NCBI GenBank assembly: GCA_046546095.1
Contig: JBKGYK010000028.1
Location: 1-35,938, forward strand
Source: JAQIBY01 sp046546095
Lineage (GTDB): Bacteria > Bacteroidota > Bacteroidia > Bacteroidales > ML635J-15
DNA: 35,938 bases
Reading direction: 5' to 3'
Below are positions 1 through 8,460 of this stretch, piece by piece. Position 1 is the stretch's first letter. Every line of letters starts with the position of its first letter. Both the position numbers and the translations under genes were made by a program. A model generated the notes under the pieces. The model worked only from the letters and a program-made list of their open reading frames with translations, did no database searches and was not told where the DNA came from.

Positions 1-5
1 GCTGC

Positions 6-116
6 GTTGCAGCTTGATGTTTCAGGCTTTGATTGATGTTATGTGCTTTGTTGGGTTGCAGCTTGAAAACATCAGGCTCTGAATGATGCTTCGTGTTTTC
101 GTTGCGTAGCGGCATG
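6..116. repeat. Degenerate short tandem repeat
   Basis: The 11-mer GTTGCAGCTTG occurs at 6-16 and 55-65, each followed by related sequence (ATgTTTCAGGCTtTGA against AcATCAGGCTcTGA, then ATGATG-like words). A third, weaker copy starts near 101 (GTTGCGTAGCGGCATG). The period is about 46-49 bases. Stops interrupt the frames I translated, and no gene is visible. It could be the edge of a larger array to the left or a decayed coding region; the window edge prevents a decision. Confidence 0.4.
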
Positions 117-334
117 TAACCGGACATCATCGGTGCTGCCGGGCATCTCCACCCAAACAAGCCCGGCTGAGAAACCAGCGACCGTGTATAGCCCTGCTGC
201 TGTGCTATGGCTTATGCGATAAGAGCTTATTCTCATCGCATCATATTAAAAAATACCGCCATGAAAAAAACGATCATACTTTTACTAAGCGTGCTGGTAT
301 ACAGCAAAGCCTGAGAAATTAATCCGGTTTCTCA
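117..334. other. Gene-poor stretch with a weak hairpin
   Basis: No convincing gene is visible between the repeats and the end of ruvC, apart from the 17-codon ORF listed separately. An imperfect hairpin (GCGATaAGA paired with TTCTcATCGC) lies at about 216-240, just upstream of that ORF. No TAnnTTTG promoter element was found. Confidence 0.35.
261..314 (+). CDS. Orphan 17-aa signal-peptide-like ORF
   Basis: ATG at 261 opens a 17-codon frame reading MKKTIILLLSVLVYSKA before a TGA at 312-314. A double-lysine N-terminus, a hydrophobic core and a small-residue end are typical of the first half of a Sec signal peptide, but no mature protein follows. It may be the remnant of an exported protein whose body was lost, a small membrane peptide, or chance. 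Only the composition supports it: no ribosome-binding site or promoter is obvious. It converges on ruvC, whose stop codon is about 20 bases away. Confidence 0.2.
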   Translation: MKKTIILLLSVLVYSKA

Positions 335-901
335 TCAATTACCTTTGACTTTCCCCGGATTATTGCGGATAAATGCTTTCCAGCTTTTGCTGTTATTCCC
401 GGGAACAGGTGTCTGCTTTTGATAGTGATGACACATGGCTGCACCTAAGGCGTCCGTAGCATCCAGATGCTTTGGTGGGTTCTCGTAACCCAGCATGCGT
501 TGAAGCATATTTGCTACCTGTTCTTTTTGAGCATTGCCGTTGCCCGTAACCGACATTTTGATTTTTTTCGGAGCATATTCGAATATCGGCATAGACCGGG
601 ATAAAGCTGCAGAAATTGCGGCTCCCTGTGCCCGCCCCAGTTTGAGCATGGATTGCACGTTTTTTCCGAAAAACGGGGCTTCGATTGCCAGCTCATCCGG
701 ATGATACTGATCAATCAGGCTTTGCGTGCGGTCAAAAATATGTTTGATCTTCAGGTAATGGTCTGAATAGCGGGTTAGATCAATTACGCCCAGGCTTAAC
801 ATCTTTACTTTTTTCCCTGAACAGGATATCACTGCATATCCCATGATGGTTGTTCCGGGGTCTATGCCCATGATGATGTTTTCTTTTCTGCCTGTACTCA
901 T
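335..901 (-). CDS. ruvC: Crossover junction endodeoxyribonuclease RuvC
   Basis: 188-aa RuvC resolvase, the nuclease that cuts Holliday junctions with RuvAB during recombinational repair. The RNase H-like fold is recognisable from MGIDPGT (catalytic Asp14), LAIEAPFFGKN (Glu74) and HLDATDALGAA (Asp147 and Asp150), so the four acidic metal ligands are all present. Length is normal for the family. The ATG overlaps the TGA of the upstream transporter gene by four bases (ATGA, 898-901), which implies translational coupling. It is the last gene of the minus-strand train that begins with rplU. A start at Met11 is possible, but the coupled ATG is more likely. Confidence 0.95.
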   Translation of the reverse strand: MSTGRKENIIMGIDPGTTIMGYAVISCSGKKVKMLSLGVIDLTRYSDHYLKIKHIFDRTQSLIDQYHPDELAIEAPFFGKNVQSMLKLGRAQGAAISAALSRSMPIFEYAPKKIKMSVTGNGNAQKEQVANMLQRMLGYENPPKHLDATDALGAAMCHHYQKQTPVPGNNSKSWKAFIRNNPGKVKGN

Positions 902-1785
902 GCTGGTTGTCTGCTTAAATATTTCTGTAACAATATGCCTGTGATAATTAAACTTAAACCTGTAACTGTATAAACAGTAATGGGTTCTTTGAGCACTAAG
1001 TTAATGAAAAAGAGTGAAACAAAAGGTGATAAAAATGCCAGGTTGCTGACAATATGTGTCTTCTCTGCATATTGCAAAGCACTCATCCATAAAAAGAAGG
1101 TTATGCCCATTTCAAATACGCCTATCCAAATGGATGGTAGCCAGGCTTCTTTTCCTTCAGGAAAGTTCTGCCCTGTCGCCACAGATAGTAGAACCAGCAA
1201 AACAAAGCTGATGGAAAAATTTAAAAACAATTGTAATGATTTTTCCAGCCGGCTTTTGAATTGCAGTAACCAGTAAGAGGCCCACGCTACTGAGCTGGCC
1301 AAAGCAAGAAAAATCCCCAGACCATCTGTCTCAAGACCGGCGTTGGATTCATTCTGTAAAGAAATAACAATGACTCCGGCAAAACTTATCAGCAGGGCCA
1401 GCAAAGCTCTCCATGGTAATTTTTGCTTCAAAAAGGGAATGGCCAGCAGGCTCAGCATCACAGGCCAGGTGTAATTGAGTGGCTGGGCAATTTGTGCAGG
1501 CAATCTGTCATAAGCGGTGAATAAGACCAGATAATATACAATGGGATTGATGCCGGCAAACAACAATGACCACCAAAAATCAGCCATACGCAGGGTTTTT
1601 ATCTCTTTTAGCTGACCGCGAAAACTCAGTAATATGAGTAGAGTCAAAGCAGCCACACCGGATGATATGGTGAGTACCTGCAAAACAGAAATCTCATTGA
1701 GGGCAAGTTTGAATGCCGGTGCTACCGTTGACCAGCATAACACGGATAAGAGGGCAAACAATATGGCCTTGCCCTGATTACTCAT
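898..1785 (-). CDS. EamA-family (DMT) transporter
   Basis: About 295 aa with some ten hydrophobic helices arranged as two EamA repeats, the architecture of the drug/metabolite transporter superfamily of inner-membrane permeases. The substrate cannot be told from sequence; relatives export amino acids, metabolites or drugs. I chose the ATG at 1785 (MSNQGKAILFALLSVLCWST) over the further-upstream ATG at 1875. From 1785 the first membrane helix begins directly, and a GGCAGGG Shine-Dalgarno-like sequence sits just in front. This start overlaps the end of the TPR gene by eight bases; the longer form would add about 30 hydrophilic residues read out of frame through that gene. It overlaps ruvC by four bases. 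Confidence 0.85.
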   Translation of the reverse strand: MSNQGKAILFALLSVLCWSTVAPAFKLALNEISVLQVLTISSGVAALTLLILLSFRGQLKEIKTLRMADFWWSLLFAGINPIVYYLVLFTAYDRLPAQIAQPLNYTWPVMLSLLAIPFLKQKLPWRALLALLISFAGVIVISLQNESNAGLETDGLGIFLALASSVAWASYWLLQFKSRLEKSLQLFLNFSISFVLLVLLSVATGQNFPEGKEAWLPSIWIGVFEMGITFFLWMSALQYAEKTHIVSNLAFLSPFVSLFFINLVLKEPITVYTVTGLSLIITGILLQKYLSRQPA

Positions 1786-3646
1786 CCCTGCCGGGTTCCG
1801 GGATGGATATTTCTTCGCCTGAGCCTGGTGTGTCACCACGTAGCCTTCTGACAGATTCCCTGGCTTCAGTAACAAATATGCTTCCGGGATGATTTAGTAA
1901 TATCTGTTTAAAACTCTCCATGGCAGCTTCCGGATTGTTTAGTTTTTCCTCCTGTAATCTGCCCATAGCAATCAAAGCATTGTCAGCAAGCATGCCCCAG
2001 CCGTGATCACTTACAACCTGATTATACAGGTCAACAGCATTTTCATATTCTCCCAGCCTGGCCTTGATACGTCCCTTTCGGAACAACACATTATCTGTTA
2101 GTTCATCTGCAGGGAATTCCTGAAGTATGGTGTCCAGTACCATCAGGGCACTATCATAATTGTGCTTGAATTCATGCAGATCAGCATGGGCAAACATCTT
2201 CATGGCAATTTCAAGGCTGTCTTCCATGACATTTTCCTTAATAAACAAACTAAGTTCAAAGGCATCGTTTGCAATTAGCTTGCTTGTGCTGGCTTTTAAA
2301 ACATCCAGTTGTGCCTTGGCCCATTCAAACTGACCCGTGTAATAGGCCATTTTTGCTTTTCTGAATTTGGCCTCTGAGCCAAGTGGATTGTCCTTGTTAT
2401 CCTGTTCAATTTTTGCATATATCAGGCTGGCTTCCCAGGGATTATCATTGATGAGATTGATGTCACCACGCAACAACTCTATCTCACTGCGCTCGGACTT
2501 ATCCAGACGACCGGTATTAAGAATAGAATCAATTTCCTGCAGGGCATAATCTTCTTTGTCAAGATAAAAGGCCTGTATTCTAACCAGTAAGACAGTGAGC
2601 TGATAATGAAGCTTGCGGGGAGCTTCCGCACGAACTCTTTTTATGTCTTCGGCAAGATCAGTGGCCATTTGATTGTCAACATGATTTTCCTGACGTAATG
2701 AGGTGTAAGTGTCCGACAACTCTATCAGCTTTGAAGCAAAATAATAGGGGGATGTCCTGCCAAATTGATATACATATTCAAAACAGTCGGCGGCAACTTC
2801 TTTTTTGTCATTTTTACTGGCCATTTTGCCAAGCTCGTACAGGCGCTTGCCTTGTTCGTCACGGCGTCTGTCCAGTGCAATGGCCTGATTTTTCGCCGCA
2901 TTATACTGACCCGTCTGCACGTACTGCCAAATGAGCATTTCTGAAAAAACAGTTTTGTCGGGATTGTTCTGTATGCGACTGATCAGGGCCTGCTCCAGAA
3001 TCGGATTCAGACTTTCGTCAATATCCCGGGCTGCAAGGCGCTGTAACCTGGTCTGAACATTTGTCAGGTATGACGGATTGTCTGCAAGTAAATCCATATA
3101 GGCCTCTGTCATTTCTTTGTGTTTGCGTTGTATAGCATACAGATTGGCAAGCTGATAATAAAAATTTTCATTGCTGATATTTTCCTGGCCGGAAAGATAA
3201 GTCTGTTCAGCCAAATCAAATTTTCGCTTTTGCATGAAATTGTTTGCCAGACTTGTTACCGCCTGCTTGCTGCGGGTTTCATTTTCGATGATCTCCTGAT
3301 AGGCTTTATTTGCCTTTTCTGTTTTGCCTTGCTCTTCCCAGATATATGCCTGTTCAATCTGAAGACCTATATCGTTTTTGTATCGTCTCAATTCCTCCTT
3401 AATGAACTTCTCTGCAGTTTTCAGATCACCATCCTTGACAAGACTCTGTATATAATAATTTCTGTAATGCTGGTTGTTTCTGTCATCATACAACTCCAAA
3501 AACAGGGTGGCCGCCTTATCAAATTCATTGTTGCGATAATACTCAAAAGCCAGTTGATTTTTGCTTTGAGCAATGACAAATTCTCCTGTCAAAAGAAAAA
3601 GGCAGGTAAATAATCCAGACAATATGTTCCGGGCTTTTTTATTCAT
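1778..3646 (-). CDS. Exported tetratricopeptide-repeat protein
   Basis: 622 aa. The N-terminus has two lysines, a hydrophobic core and an AQS cleavage site (FVIAQSKNQ), so export to the periplasm or outer membrane is expected. The rest is almost entirely helical TPR-like repeats (for example around residues 30-200 and 400-600, including FRKGRIKARLGEYENAVDLYNQVV and a closing repeat near LNNPEAAMESFKQILLNHPGS). No enzymatic domain is visible, so it is probably a scaffold or envelope-assembly protein. Its first codons overlap the lipoprotein gene upstream by eight bases and its end overlaps the EamA gene by eight, so it is probably co-translated with both. A specific function cannot be assigned. 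Confidence 0.8.
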   Translation of the reverse strand: MNKKARNILSGLFTCLFLLTGEFVIAQSKNQLAFEYYRNNEFDKAATLFLELYDDRNNQHYRNYYIQSLVKDGDLKTAEKFIKEELRRYKNDIGLQIEQAYIWEEQGKTEKANKAYQEIIENETRSKQAVTSLANNFMQKRKFDLAEQTYLSGQENISNENFYYQLANLYAIQRKHKEMTEAYMDLLADNPSYLTNVQTRLQRLAARDIDESLNPILEQALISRIQNNPDKTVFSEMLIWQYVQTGQYNAAKNQAIALDRRRDEQGKRLYELGKMASKNDKKEVAADCFEYVYQFGRTSPYYFASKLIELSDTYTSLRQENHVDNQMATDLAEDIKRVRAEAPRKLHYQLTVLLVRIQAFYLDKEDYALQEIDSILNTGRLDKSERSEIELLRGDINLINDNPWEASLIYAKIEQDNKDNPLGSEAKFRKAKMAYYTGQFEWAKAQLDVLKASTSKLIANDAFELSLFIKENVMEDSLEIAMKMFAHADLHEFKHNYDSALMVLDTILQEFPADELTDNVLFRKGRIKARLGEYENAVDLYNQVVSDHGWGMLADNALIAMGRLQEEKLNNPEAAMESFKQILLNHPGSIFVTEARESVRRLRGDTPGSGEEISIPEPGRDE

Positions 3647-4211
3647 CCAGACTGTTCTCTGCTTCCAGACTCTTAATGAATTCTTTTACCTTTTCTTTGT
3701 TGTTCCCGTATGCTGTAAACTGCTGACGTGCAAAACTGATCTGGGATTTGGCGCCGCGATGCAGCATCTGGACAACAGAATCCTCTTTACTGATGTATTC
3801 ATTTATCAGACTGTCTTCCAGTAAGCCTTTGTCAATATCATGCCGAAGATCCTCAAGCTGGGCGTTCGAAGCTTCAATTTTTTCATTGAACTTATCAAGG
3901 TATCTGTTTGTGTAATGCCCCAGTATTTTTTCTGCATTGCTCGTGGCATGATAAGCGGTTACCAGGTTTTGATCCTGATTCTCAGGAAACTTGTCAATTT
4001 TTTTTCCTGTGATATCAGCATGAAGCTGGTCCAGTGAATCCTGATATGCCAGTACGGAATCCAGAATTTCACCGTTGAGCATGTCTTCGGTAGCCTTGTT
4101 TTGCTCAGTTAAATCACCAAGCGTGTTCAGTGCTTCTTTCTCCTTTTCAGATTTACAGGCAAATATCGCCAGTGTAAACGTAACAATAAGAATAAATACC
4201 TTTGTTTTCAT
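3639..4211 (-). CDS. Coiled-coil lipoprotein, unknown function
   Basis: 190 aa from the ATG at 4211. MKTKVFILIVTFTLAIFAC ends in a lipobox-like IFAC with Cys19, so lipidation is likely. The remainder is charged and rich in Glu, Lys, Asp and Gln, with long predicted helices (for example KFNEKIEASNAQLEDLRHDI), consistent with coiled coil. The longer in-frame start at 4238 would lie inside serS and put hydrophilic residues before the signal peptide, so it was rejected. It starts four bases after the serS stop and overlaps the TPR gene by eight bases. The two exported products may work together at the envelope. I do not recognise the family. Confidence 0.75.
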   Translation of the reverse strand: MKTKVFILIVTFTLAIFACKSEKEKEALNTLGDLTEQNKATEDMLNGEILDSVLAYQDSLDQLHADITGKKIDKFPENQDQNLVTAYHATSNAEKILGHYTNRYLDKFNEKIEASNAQLEDLRHDIDKGLLEDSLINEYISKEDSVVQMLHRGAKSQISFARQQFTAYGNNKEKVKEFIKSLEAENSLDE

Positions 4212-4215
4212 AATG

Positions 4216-5493
4216 CTATTTTCTTTCAATGATGTCAAAATTGGTGTATTGACGTAAGACTTCAGGTATAACGATGCCCTCTGCCGTTAAATTGTTTTCA
4301 ATAATGGATGCCATAATTCTGGGAAGGGCAAGTGCACTTCCGTTGAGGGTGTGAGCAATTCTGGGTTTCTTCGTCTCTGGATCCCGGTATCTGAGCTTAA
4401 GCCTGTTGGCCTGATAATCCTCAAAGTTGGAAACTGAACTTACCTCAAGCCATCGGTCCTGCCCGGCAGAATACACCTCAAAATCAAAAGTGAGTGCTGC
4501 TGTAAAACTAAGATCTCCTCCACAAAGCCTGAGAATGCGGTAGGGAAGCTCAAGTTTTTCAAGTAAGCCGGCAACGTGTTTTTTCATGTCTTCCAGCGCT
4601 TCATAGGATTTTTCCGGCACCTCTACACGGACGATTTCTACTTTATCAAACTGATGCAGACGGTTGAGACCGCGTACGTGTGAACCCCAGCTGCCGGCTT
4701 CGCGCCTGAAACAGGCAGAATAGGCCATGCGTTTGCAGGGCAAATCATCTGCAGCCAGAATCTCATCACGGAAAATATTGGTAACAGGAACTTCGGCAGT
4801 GGGAATAAGATAATACTTGTCCTCTTTTACCTCGTACATCTGTCCGTCCTTGTCGGGTAGTTGGCCTGTGCCAAAACCACTGGCTTCATTAACAAGCAGA
4901 GGGGGTAAAACTTCTTCATAGCCGGCTTTTTCCCCTTCATCCAGAAAGAAACTTATCAAAGAACGCTGCAATTTTGCTCCTTTACCCTTGTAAACAGGAA
5001 AACCGGCTCCTGTGATTTTGTTTCCCATGTCAAAATCAATGATGTCATATTCACTGATGGTTTCCCAGTGTGGCTTCTTGATTTCCGGTTCGCTGATTTT
5101 ACCATGCCTTGAAACCTCTTCATTGTCTTCGTCAGATTTTCCGGCCCTGACCGTTTCATGAGGAATGTTTGGTATATCTGAAAGCAATTTGCTTTGCTTC
5201 TCTTCCAGCTCCTTGAGCTTTTGGGTGTTGTCCTGAATTTTACCCTTCAATTCACCGGTCTTTTGCCTGGCTGTGTCAGCCTCTTCTGTTTTTCCTTCCT
5301 TAAATAACTGACCAATAGATTTTGATATCTGCTTTTGCTCTGCCAGAAGTTTGTCATTTTCTGACTGAAGTTTCTTGCGTTCCTCATCTGTCTGTAAAAG
5401 ATCTTCTATGATTTCCGCAGCATCAAAATTCTTGATCTTTAATCGTTCAATAAGCAGAGATTTATTGTCTCTGATCGTCTTTATGTTTAACAT
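4216..5493 (-). CDS. serS: Seryl-tRNA synthetase
   Basis: 425 aa, the usual length for the class II enzyme that charges tRNA-Ser in the cytoplasm. Residues 1-105 form the long antiparallel coiled-coil arm that grips the tRNA long variable arm (RKKLQSENDKLLAEQKQIS and following). The catalytic domain carries motif 2 (ACFRREAGSWGSHVRGLNRLHQF, Arg-Glu contacts to ATP and serine) and motif 3 (LNGSALALPRIMASIIEN, with the conserved Arg). It lies downstream of rpmA. A perfect 14-bp inverted repeat resembling a terminator ends only 17 bases before its start codon, so serS must be reached by read-through or from a promoter overlapping that hairpin. Confidence 0.97.
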   Translation of the reverse strand: MLNIKTIRDNKSLLIERLKIKNFDAAEIIEDLLQTDEERKKLQSENDKLLAEQKQISKSIGQLFKEGKTEEADTARQKTGELKGKIQDNTQKLKELEEKQSKLLSDIPNIPHETVRAGKSDEDNEEVSRHGKISEPEIKKPHWETISEYDIIDFDMGNKITGAGFPVYKGKGAKLQRSLISFFLDEGEKAGYEEVLPPLLVNEASGFGTGQLPDKDGQMYEVKEDKYYLIPTAEVPVTNIFRDEILAADDLPCKRMAYSACFRREAGSWGSHVRGLNRLHQFDKVEIVRVEVPEKSYEALEDMKKHVAGLLEKLELPYRILRLCGGDLSFTAALTFDFEVYSAGQDRWLEVSSVSNFEDYQANRLKLRYRDPETKKPRIAHTLNGSALALPRIMASIIENNLTAEGIVIPEVLRQYTNFDIIERK

Positions 5494-5510
5494 ACCCTTG
5501 TCTGTTAAAT

Positions 5511-5558
5511 AAAAATCTCCTGTTCTTTCCGCTAAATTAGAAAAAACAGGAGATTTTT
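5511..5558. terminator. Strong bidirectional terminator between rpmA and serS
   Basis: A perfect 14-bp inverted repeat (AAAAATCTCCTGTT at 5511-5524 and its reverse complement at 5545-5558) with a 20-base loop. A or T runs flank both sides, so the RNA from either strand is a GC-containing stem ending in U's. On the minus strand it follows rpmA and comes 17 bases before the serS ATG. It probably ends the rplU-rpmA transcript; it may also act as an attenuator of serS. Confidence 0.8.
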
Positions 5559-5580
5559 AATCGGTTACTTGCTTTAATGC

Positions 5581-5850
5581 TTATTTTTCTTCTCCCGCAA
5601 CTGGTTCGATAGAAACGTAAGAACGATTATTGCGCTTTTTGTTAAATGTTACAATGCCATCACTGATAGCATACAATGTATCATCTTTTCCTTTTTTGAC
5701 ATTTTTGCCAGGGTAGTGCTTTGTGCCTCTTTGACGAACGATAATGTTTCCTGCTATGGCCATTTCACCACCAAACAGTTTTACACCCAATCGTTTGCTT
5801 TCCGATTCACGACCGTTTCTTGAACTACCAACTCCTTTTTTATGTGCCAT
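5581..5850 (-). CDS. rpmA: 50S ribosomal protein L27
   Basis: 89-aa L27 of the large ribosomal subunit, near the peptidyl-transferase centre. The start MAHKKGVGSSRNGRESES and the GGE...AGNIIVRQRGTKHYPG core are diagnostic. The N-terminus begins directly with the mature AHKKG form, with none of the extra cleavable residues found in Firmicutes. It follows rplU by 17 bases, the standard bacterial pair, and is followed by the perfect inverted repeat at 5511-5558. Confidence 0.97.
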   Translation of the reverse strand: MAHKKGVGSSRNGRESESKRLGVKLFGGEMAIAGNIIVRQRGTKHYPGKNVKKGKDDTLYAISDGIVTFNKKRNNRSYVSIEPVAGEEK

Positions 5851-5867
5851 ATGACAATAATTTTACT

Positions 5868-6179
5868 TTATGCAACAATATCTTCAATTTGCAATTCTGT
5901 GAATTGCTGACGATGTCCATTCAATGTCTGGTATCCTTTTCTTCTTTTCTTCTTGAAAACAAGAACTTTCTCACCTTTTTGGTGTGATACAACTTTTGCT
6001 TTTACTAGGGCATCCTTAACGTGAGGTTTGCCAACTTTATATTTGCCATCGTTTGCTACCAAAAGAACCTTGTCAAATTCAATGTCTTTGCCTTCCTCTG
6101 TTTCCAGACGGTGTACAAATAATTTTGTTTTGTTCTCAACTTTAAATTGTTGTCCTGCGATCTCTACTATTGCGTACAT
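5868..6179 (-). CDS. rplU: 50S ribosomal protein L21
   Basis: 103-aa L21 of the large ribosomal subunit, which contacts 23S rRNA. MYAIVEIAGQQFKV at the start and KVLVFKKKRRKGYQTLNGHRQ (the basic rRNA-binding stretch) near residues 73-92 are characteristic. Length is typical. It is the first gene of the minus-strand train and sits directly downstream of a near-consensus Bacteroidota promoter at 6218-6248, leaving a leader of roughly 30 bases. Confidence 0.97.
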   Translation of the reverse strand: MYAIVEIAGQQFKVENKTKLFVHRLETEEGKDIEFDKVLLVANDGKYKVGKPHVKDALVKAKVVSHQKGEKVLVFKKKRRKGYQTLNGHRQQFTELQIEDIVA

Positions 6180-6217
6180 TGTTTTTATTTTATAAAGTGC
6201 TTCAACAGATTGGATTG

Positions 6218-6248
6218 CAAAAGTATAAAAAGAATTTCAATTGGCAAA
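6218..6248 (-). promoter_or_regulatory. Bacteroidota-type promoter of rplU-rpmA
   Basis: On the minus strand, TTTG (6248-6245) is followed after 19 bases by TACTTTTG (6225-6218). This fits the Bacteroidota housekeeping sigma pattern of a -33 TTTG and a -7 TAnnTTTG about 19 bp apart. It lies about 40 bases upstream of the L21 start codon. This is one of the two best promoter matches in the window. Confidence 0.75.
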
Positions 6249-6276
6249 AAAAATGTTGAAATATTTTTGATACGTG

Positions 6277-8379
6277 TTATTTTTCAATAAACAACCTGAT
6301 GCCCGCCTTTATCCAGCGACCTGCCAGCCTGATGTTGCCAAAATCCCGCGGCCGCTCATCAGTAATGTTGTCAGCCGCAATAAATGCTGTCCATGACTTT
6401 TTGTGGTATGCAATTTTTACATCAGCCAGAATGTACATATCATAATTGTACTCTTTACCGGAAAGCGTGTAGCTGCCCTGCCTGTCATTGAGTCTTATCC
6501 GCCAGGAAAAGCAAAAGCCGTTTTTCCCAAGTTTGTGATTTGCGCCCAGACCTGCCTGATGTCTGAGGTAATCCAAAGCATAAGCCGATATCAGGCTGTC
6601 CTGCTCTTCTTTATCTCTGATCATAGCAGTATAATGAAAATCAAGGGAAGTAATCCAGTTGGATATTGTCTGATTATCTGAAGGACGCCACTGAAGACTC
6701 AGTTCATTGCCGGTTGTGTTCATCCGGGTATAGTTCATTGTTGTGTATTGGGTTTCTTCCGGTCTTCTGACCCAGTCTATCATGTTTTTGCCTGCCTGGT
6801 GAAAAAGCTGATTCCTGAGGTTGAAATTTCCTGACTTTGCATATATCCCCAGTTCATAATTGACAGCCTCTTCCGGCAACAATTCAGGATTGCCCCGATT
6901 GCTCGGACCATCATAATAGAGGTCTGTGAAAGTGGGCAAACGCATACTTTGGTTGATCCCTGACCACAGACTTATCCTGCCCGTTGGCTTGTATTGCAGC
7001 CTGGCTCCTCCATAATAATAAGTGCCATATGTGCCGGTGCTGTGCATGAGGCCGGTCAGACTTGCGGTGAACCCATGTAGCTCAGGGCCTTGCCAGGTAA
7101 GTGCAGCATTTAACTGATCCCTGACGGCCTGCCTGCTATACATGGCTTCTGTTTCTCCTGTTACTGGCATGGGCTCAGGCATTGCTTTGCCCAAAACATT
7201 GCTGACAATTTCTTCATGACGGTGATTGATGCCGGCTTTGAACTGACCGAGGCCAGTGTTCGCAGAAACATCAAAACGATATCCTCCCAGGCGTGTGCGG
7301 TGATAATTGTGTCCGCTGTAATAATTCCAGCTTTCATATATCCCGGGAATATATCTTGCTGTATCATCTCCGTAGATGTAGTATCCCCCGTCCTCTGCAT
7401 ACAGACTCTCCCTGAAAAGCTCAAAACGATCATTATTCTGTCTGTACCAGGCTGTTGCTGACAGTCTGACTTTTCCGGATTTTTGAATCCGACCGCTTAT
7501 CAGGCTGGTTTTGATTGCCTCAAATTGTGTGGGATAGGCATCACTGTAAAATCCCTCGGCACCAAAAGACTTATTGAGGTATCCTGCCTGTATATCAGCA
7601 GAAAGCTTGTTTGTAATGGTTGCTCTACTGTGATAATAAACGTTTTGGCGTGAGAAATCCGTGTTGTCAGAATGCCCCTCAGAAGCTTTGTGACTGACAG
7701 CCAAATGATGTATGACACTGCCCGTCTGAAAGTCTCCGGCAGCACTGATGTCAATAAACTTATGCTGACCACCGGTGAGCCATAATCTAATGCCTTCCTT
7801 TTGTGTCAGACTGTTCATGAAATTCAGGCTTCCGCTGAAAGCATCACTGCCGGCCTGCTGGCCTGTGACCGGTGAATACCGCTGCAAATTGTGGATGCTG
7901 ATGGCGGATACCGGCAGATTGAGATTGTGATGCCCGGTCTGAGAGTCATTTAATAAAACTCCGTTCAGTAAAACCTGTACTTGTTCGGGTGAGCTTCCGC
8001 GGATGCTGATGTCGCCCTGTACTCCGTTAATTCCCCGCTGTCTGATATCGGTTCCGGGTAATTTCAGGGCCAGCTCGCTGGCATCGTCTGTACCCGCTTG
8101 CTCAGGCTGCGTGCTGAGTGTGGGTACATCGATGAGCCCCATCATGACACCCGGTTCTGATGTCGTGATTTCAACCTCAGGAAGGGTGTCCGTCTCTTCG
8201 GAGGGATAAGTATTATCAGCTGATTCCTGTGCCTTCGCTTCAGGGGCAATCAAACTGTAAGATACCAGAATAACTCCGATGTGAACAATCTTTCCCAGAG
8301 ATTGAAAGACAGCATAAGACTTTCGGCTCCACTGTGTGAAGTGAATTGCCTCTTTTCTTCTTGCAAATTGTGCTGTCAT
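6277..8379 (-). CDS. TonB-dependent outer-membrane receptor
   Basis: 700 aa. A long N-terminal region with a hydrophobic stretch (VHIGVILVSYSLIAPEAKAQ) ends in an AQ cleavage site near residue 50. It is followed by a short TonB-box-like acidic linker (LPEVEITTS), a plug domain at about residues 75-195 (RQRGINGVQGDISIRGSSPEQVQVLLNGV) and a 22-strand-type barrel to the C-terminus. There is no N-terminal carboxypeptidase-like domain and no SusD partner, so it resembles siderophore, cobalamin or metal receptors more than glycan importers. The substrate is unknown: no transporter or riboswitch I could recognise is nearby. The start is uncertain because the long basic segment before the signal core is unusual. 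Confidence 0.85.
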   Translation of the reverse strand: MTAQFARRKEAIHFTQWSRKSYAVFQSLGKIVHIGVILVSYSLIAPEAKAQESADNTYPSEETDTLPEVEITTSEPGVMMGLIDVPTLSTQPEQAGTDDASELALKLPGTDIRQRGINGVQGDISIRGSSPEQVQVLLNGVLLNDSQTGHHNLNLPVSAISIHNLQRYSPVTGQQAGSDAFSGSLNFMNSLTQKEGIRLWLTGGQHKFIDISAAGDFQTGSVIHHLAVSHKASEGHSDNTDFSRQNVYYHSRATITNKLSADIQAGYLNKSFGAEGFYSDAYPTQFEAIKTSLISGRIQKSGKVRLSATAWYRQNNDRFELFRESLYAEDGGYYIYGDDTARYIPGIYESWNYYSGHNYHRTRLGGYRFDVSANTGLGQFKAGINHRHEEIVSNVLGKAMPEPMPVTGETEAMYSRQAVRDQLNAALTWQGPELHGFTASLTGLMHSTGTYGTYYYGGARLQYKPTGRISLWSGINQSMRLPTFTDLYYDGPSNRGNPELLPEEAVNYELGIYAKSGNFNLRNQLFHQAGKNMIDWVRRPEETQYTTMNYTRMNTTGNELSLQWRPSDNQTISNWITSLDFHYTAMIRDKEEQDSLISAYALDYLRHQAGLGANHKLGKNGFCFSWRIRLNDRQGSYTLSGKEYNYDMYILADVKIAYHKKSWTAFIAADNITDERPRDFGNIRLAGRWIKAGIRLFIEK

Positions 8380-8411
8380 AGGATGATAATTATGTTTTTG
8401 TTAATCCCTGG

Positions 8412-8419
8412 CAAAAGTA
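8412..8419 (-). promoter_or_regulatory. Possible -7 element for the TonB receptor
   Basis: On the minus strand this reads TACTTTTG, matching TAnnTTTG, about 33 bases upstream of the receptor ATG. No TTG is found at the expected distance upstream, so this is a partial match only. Confidence 0.4.
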
Positions 8420-8460
8420 GGTAATTATTTATTGCCGGGAATAAAAAATGCTGACAAGCA

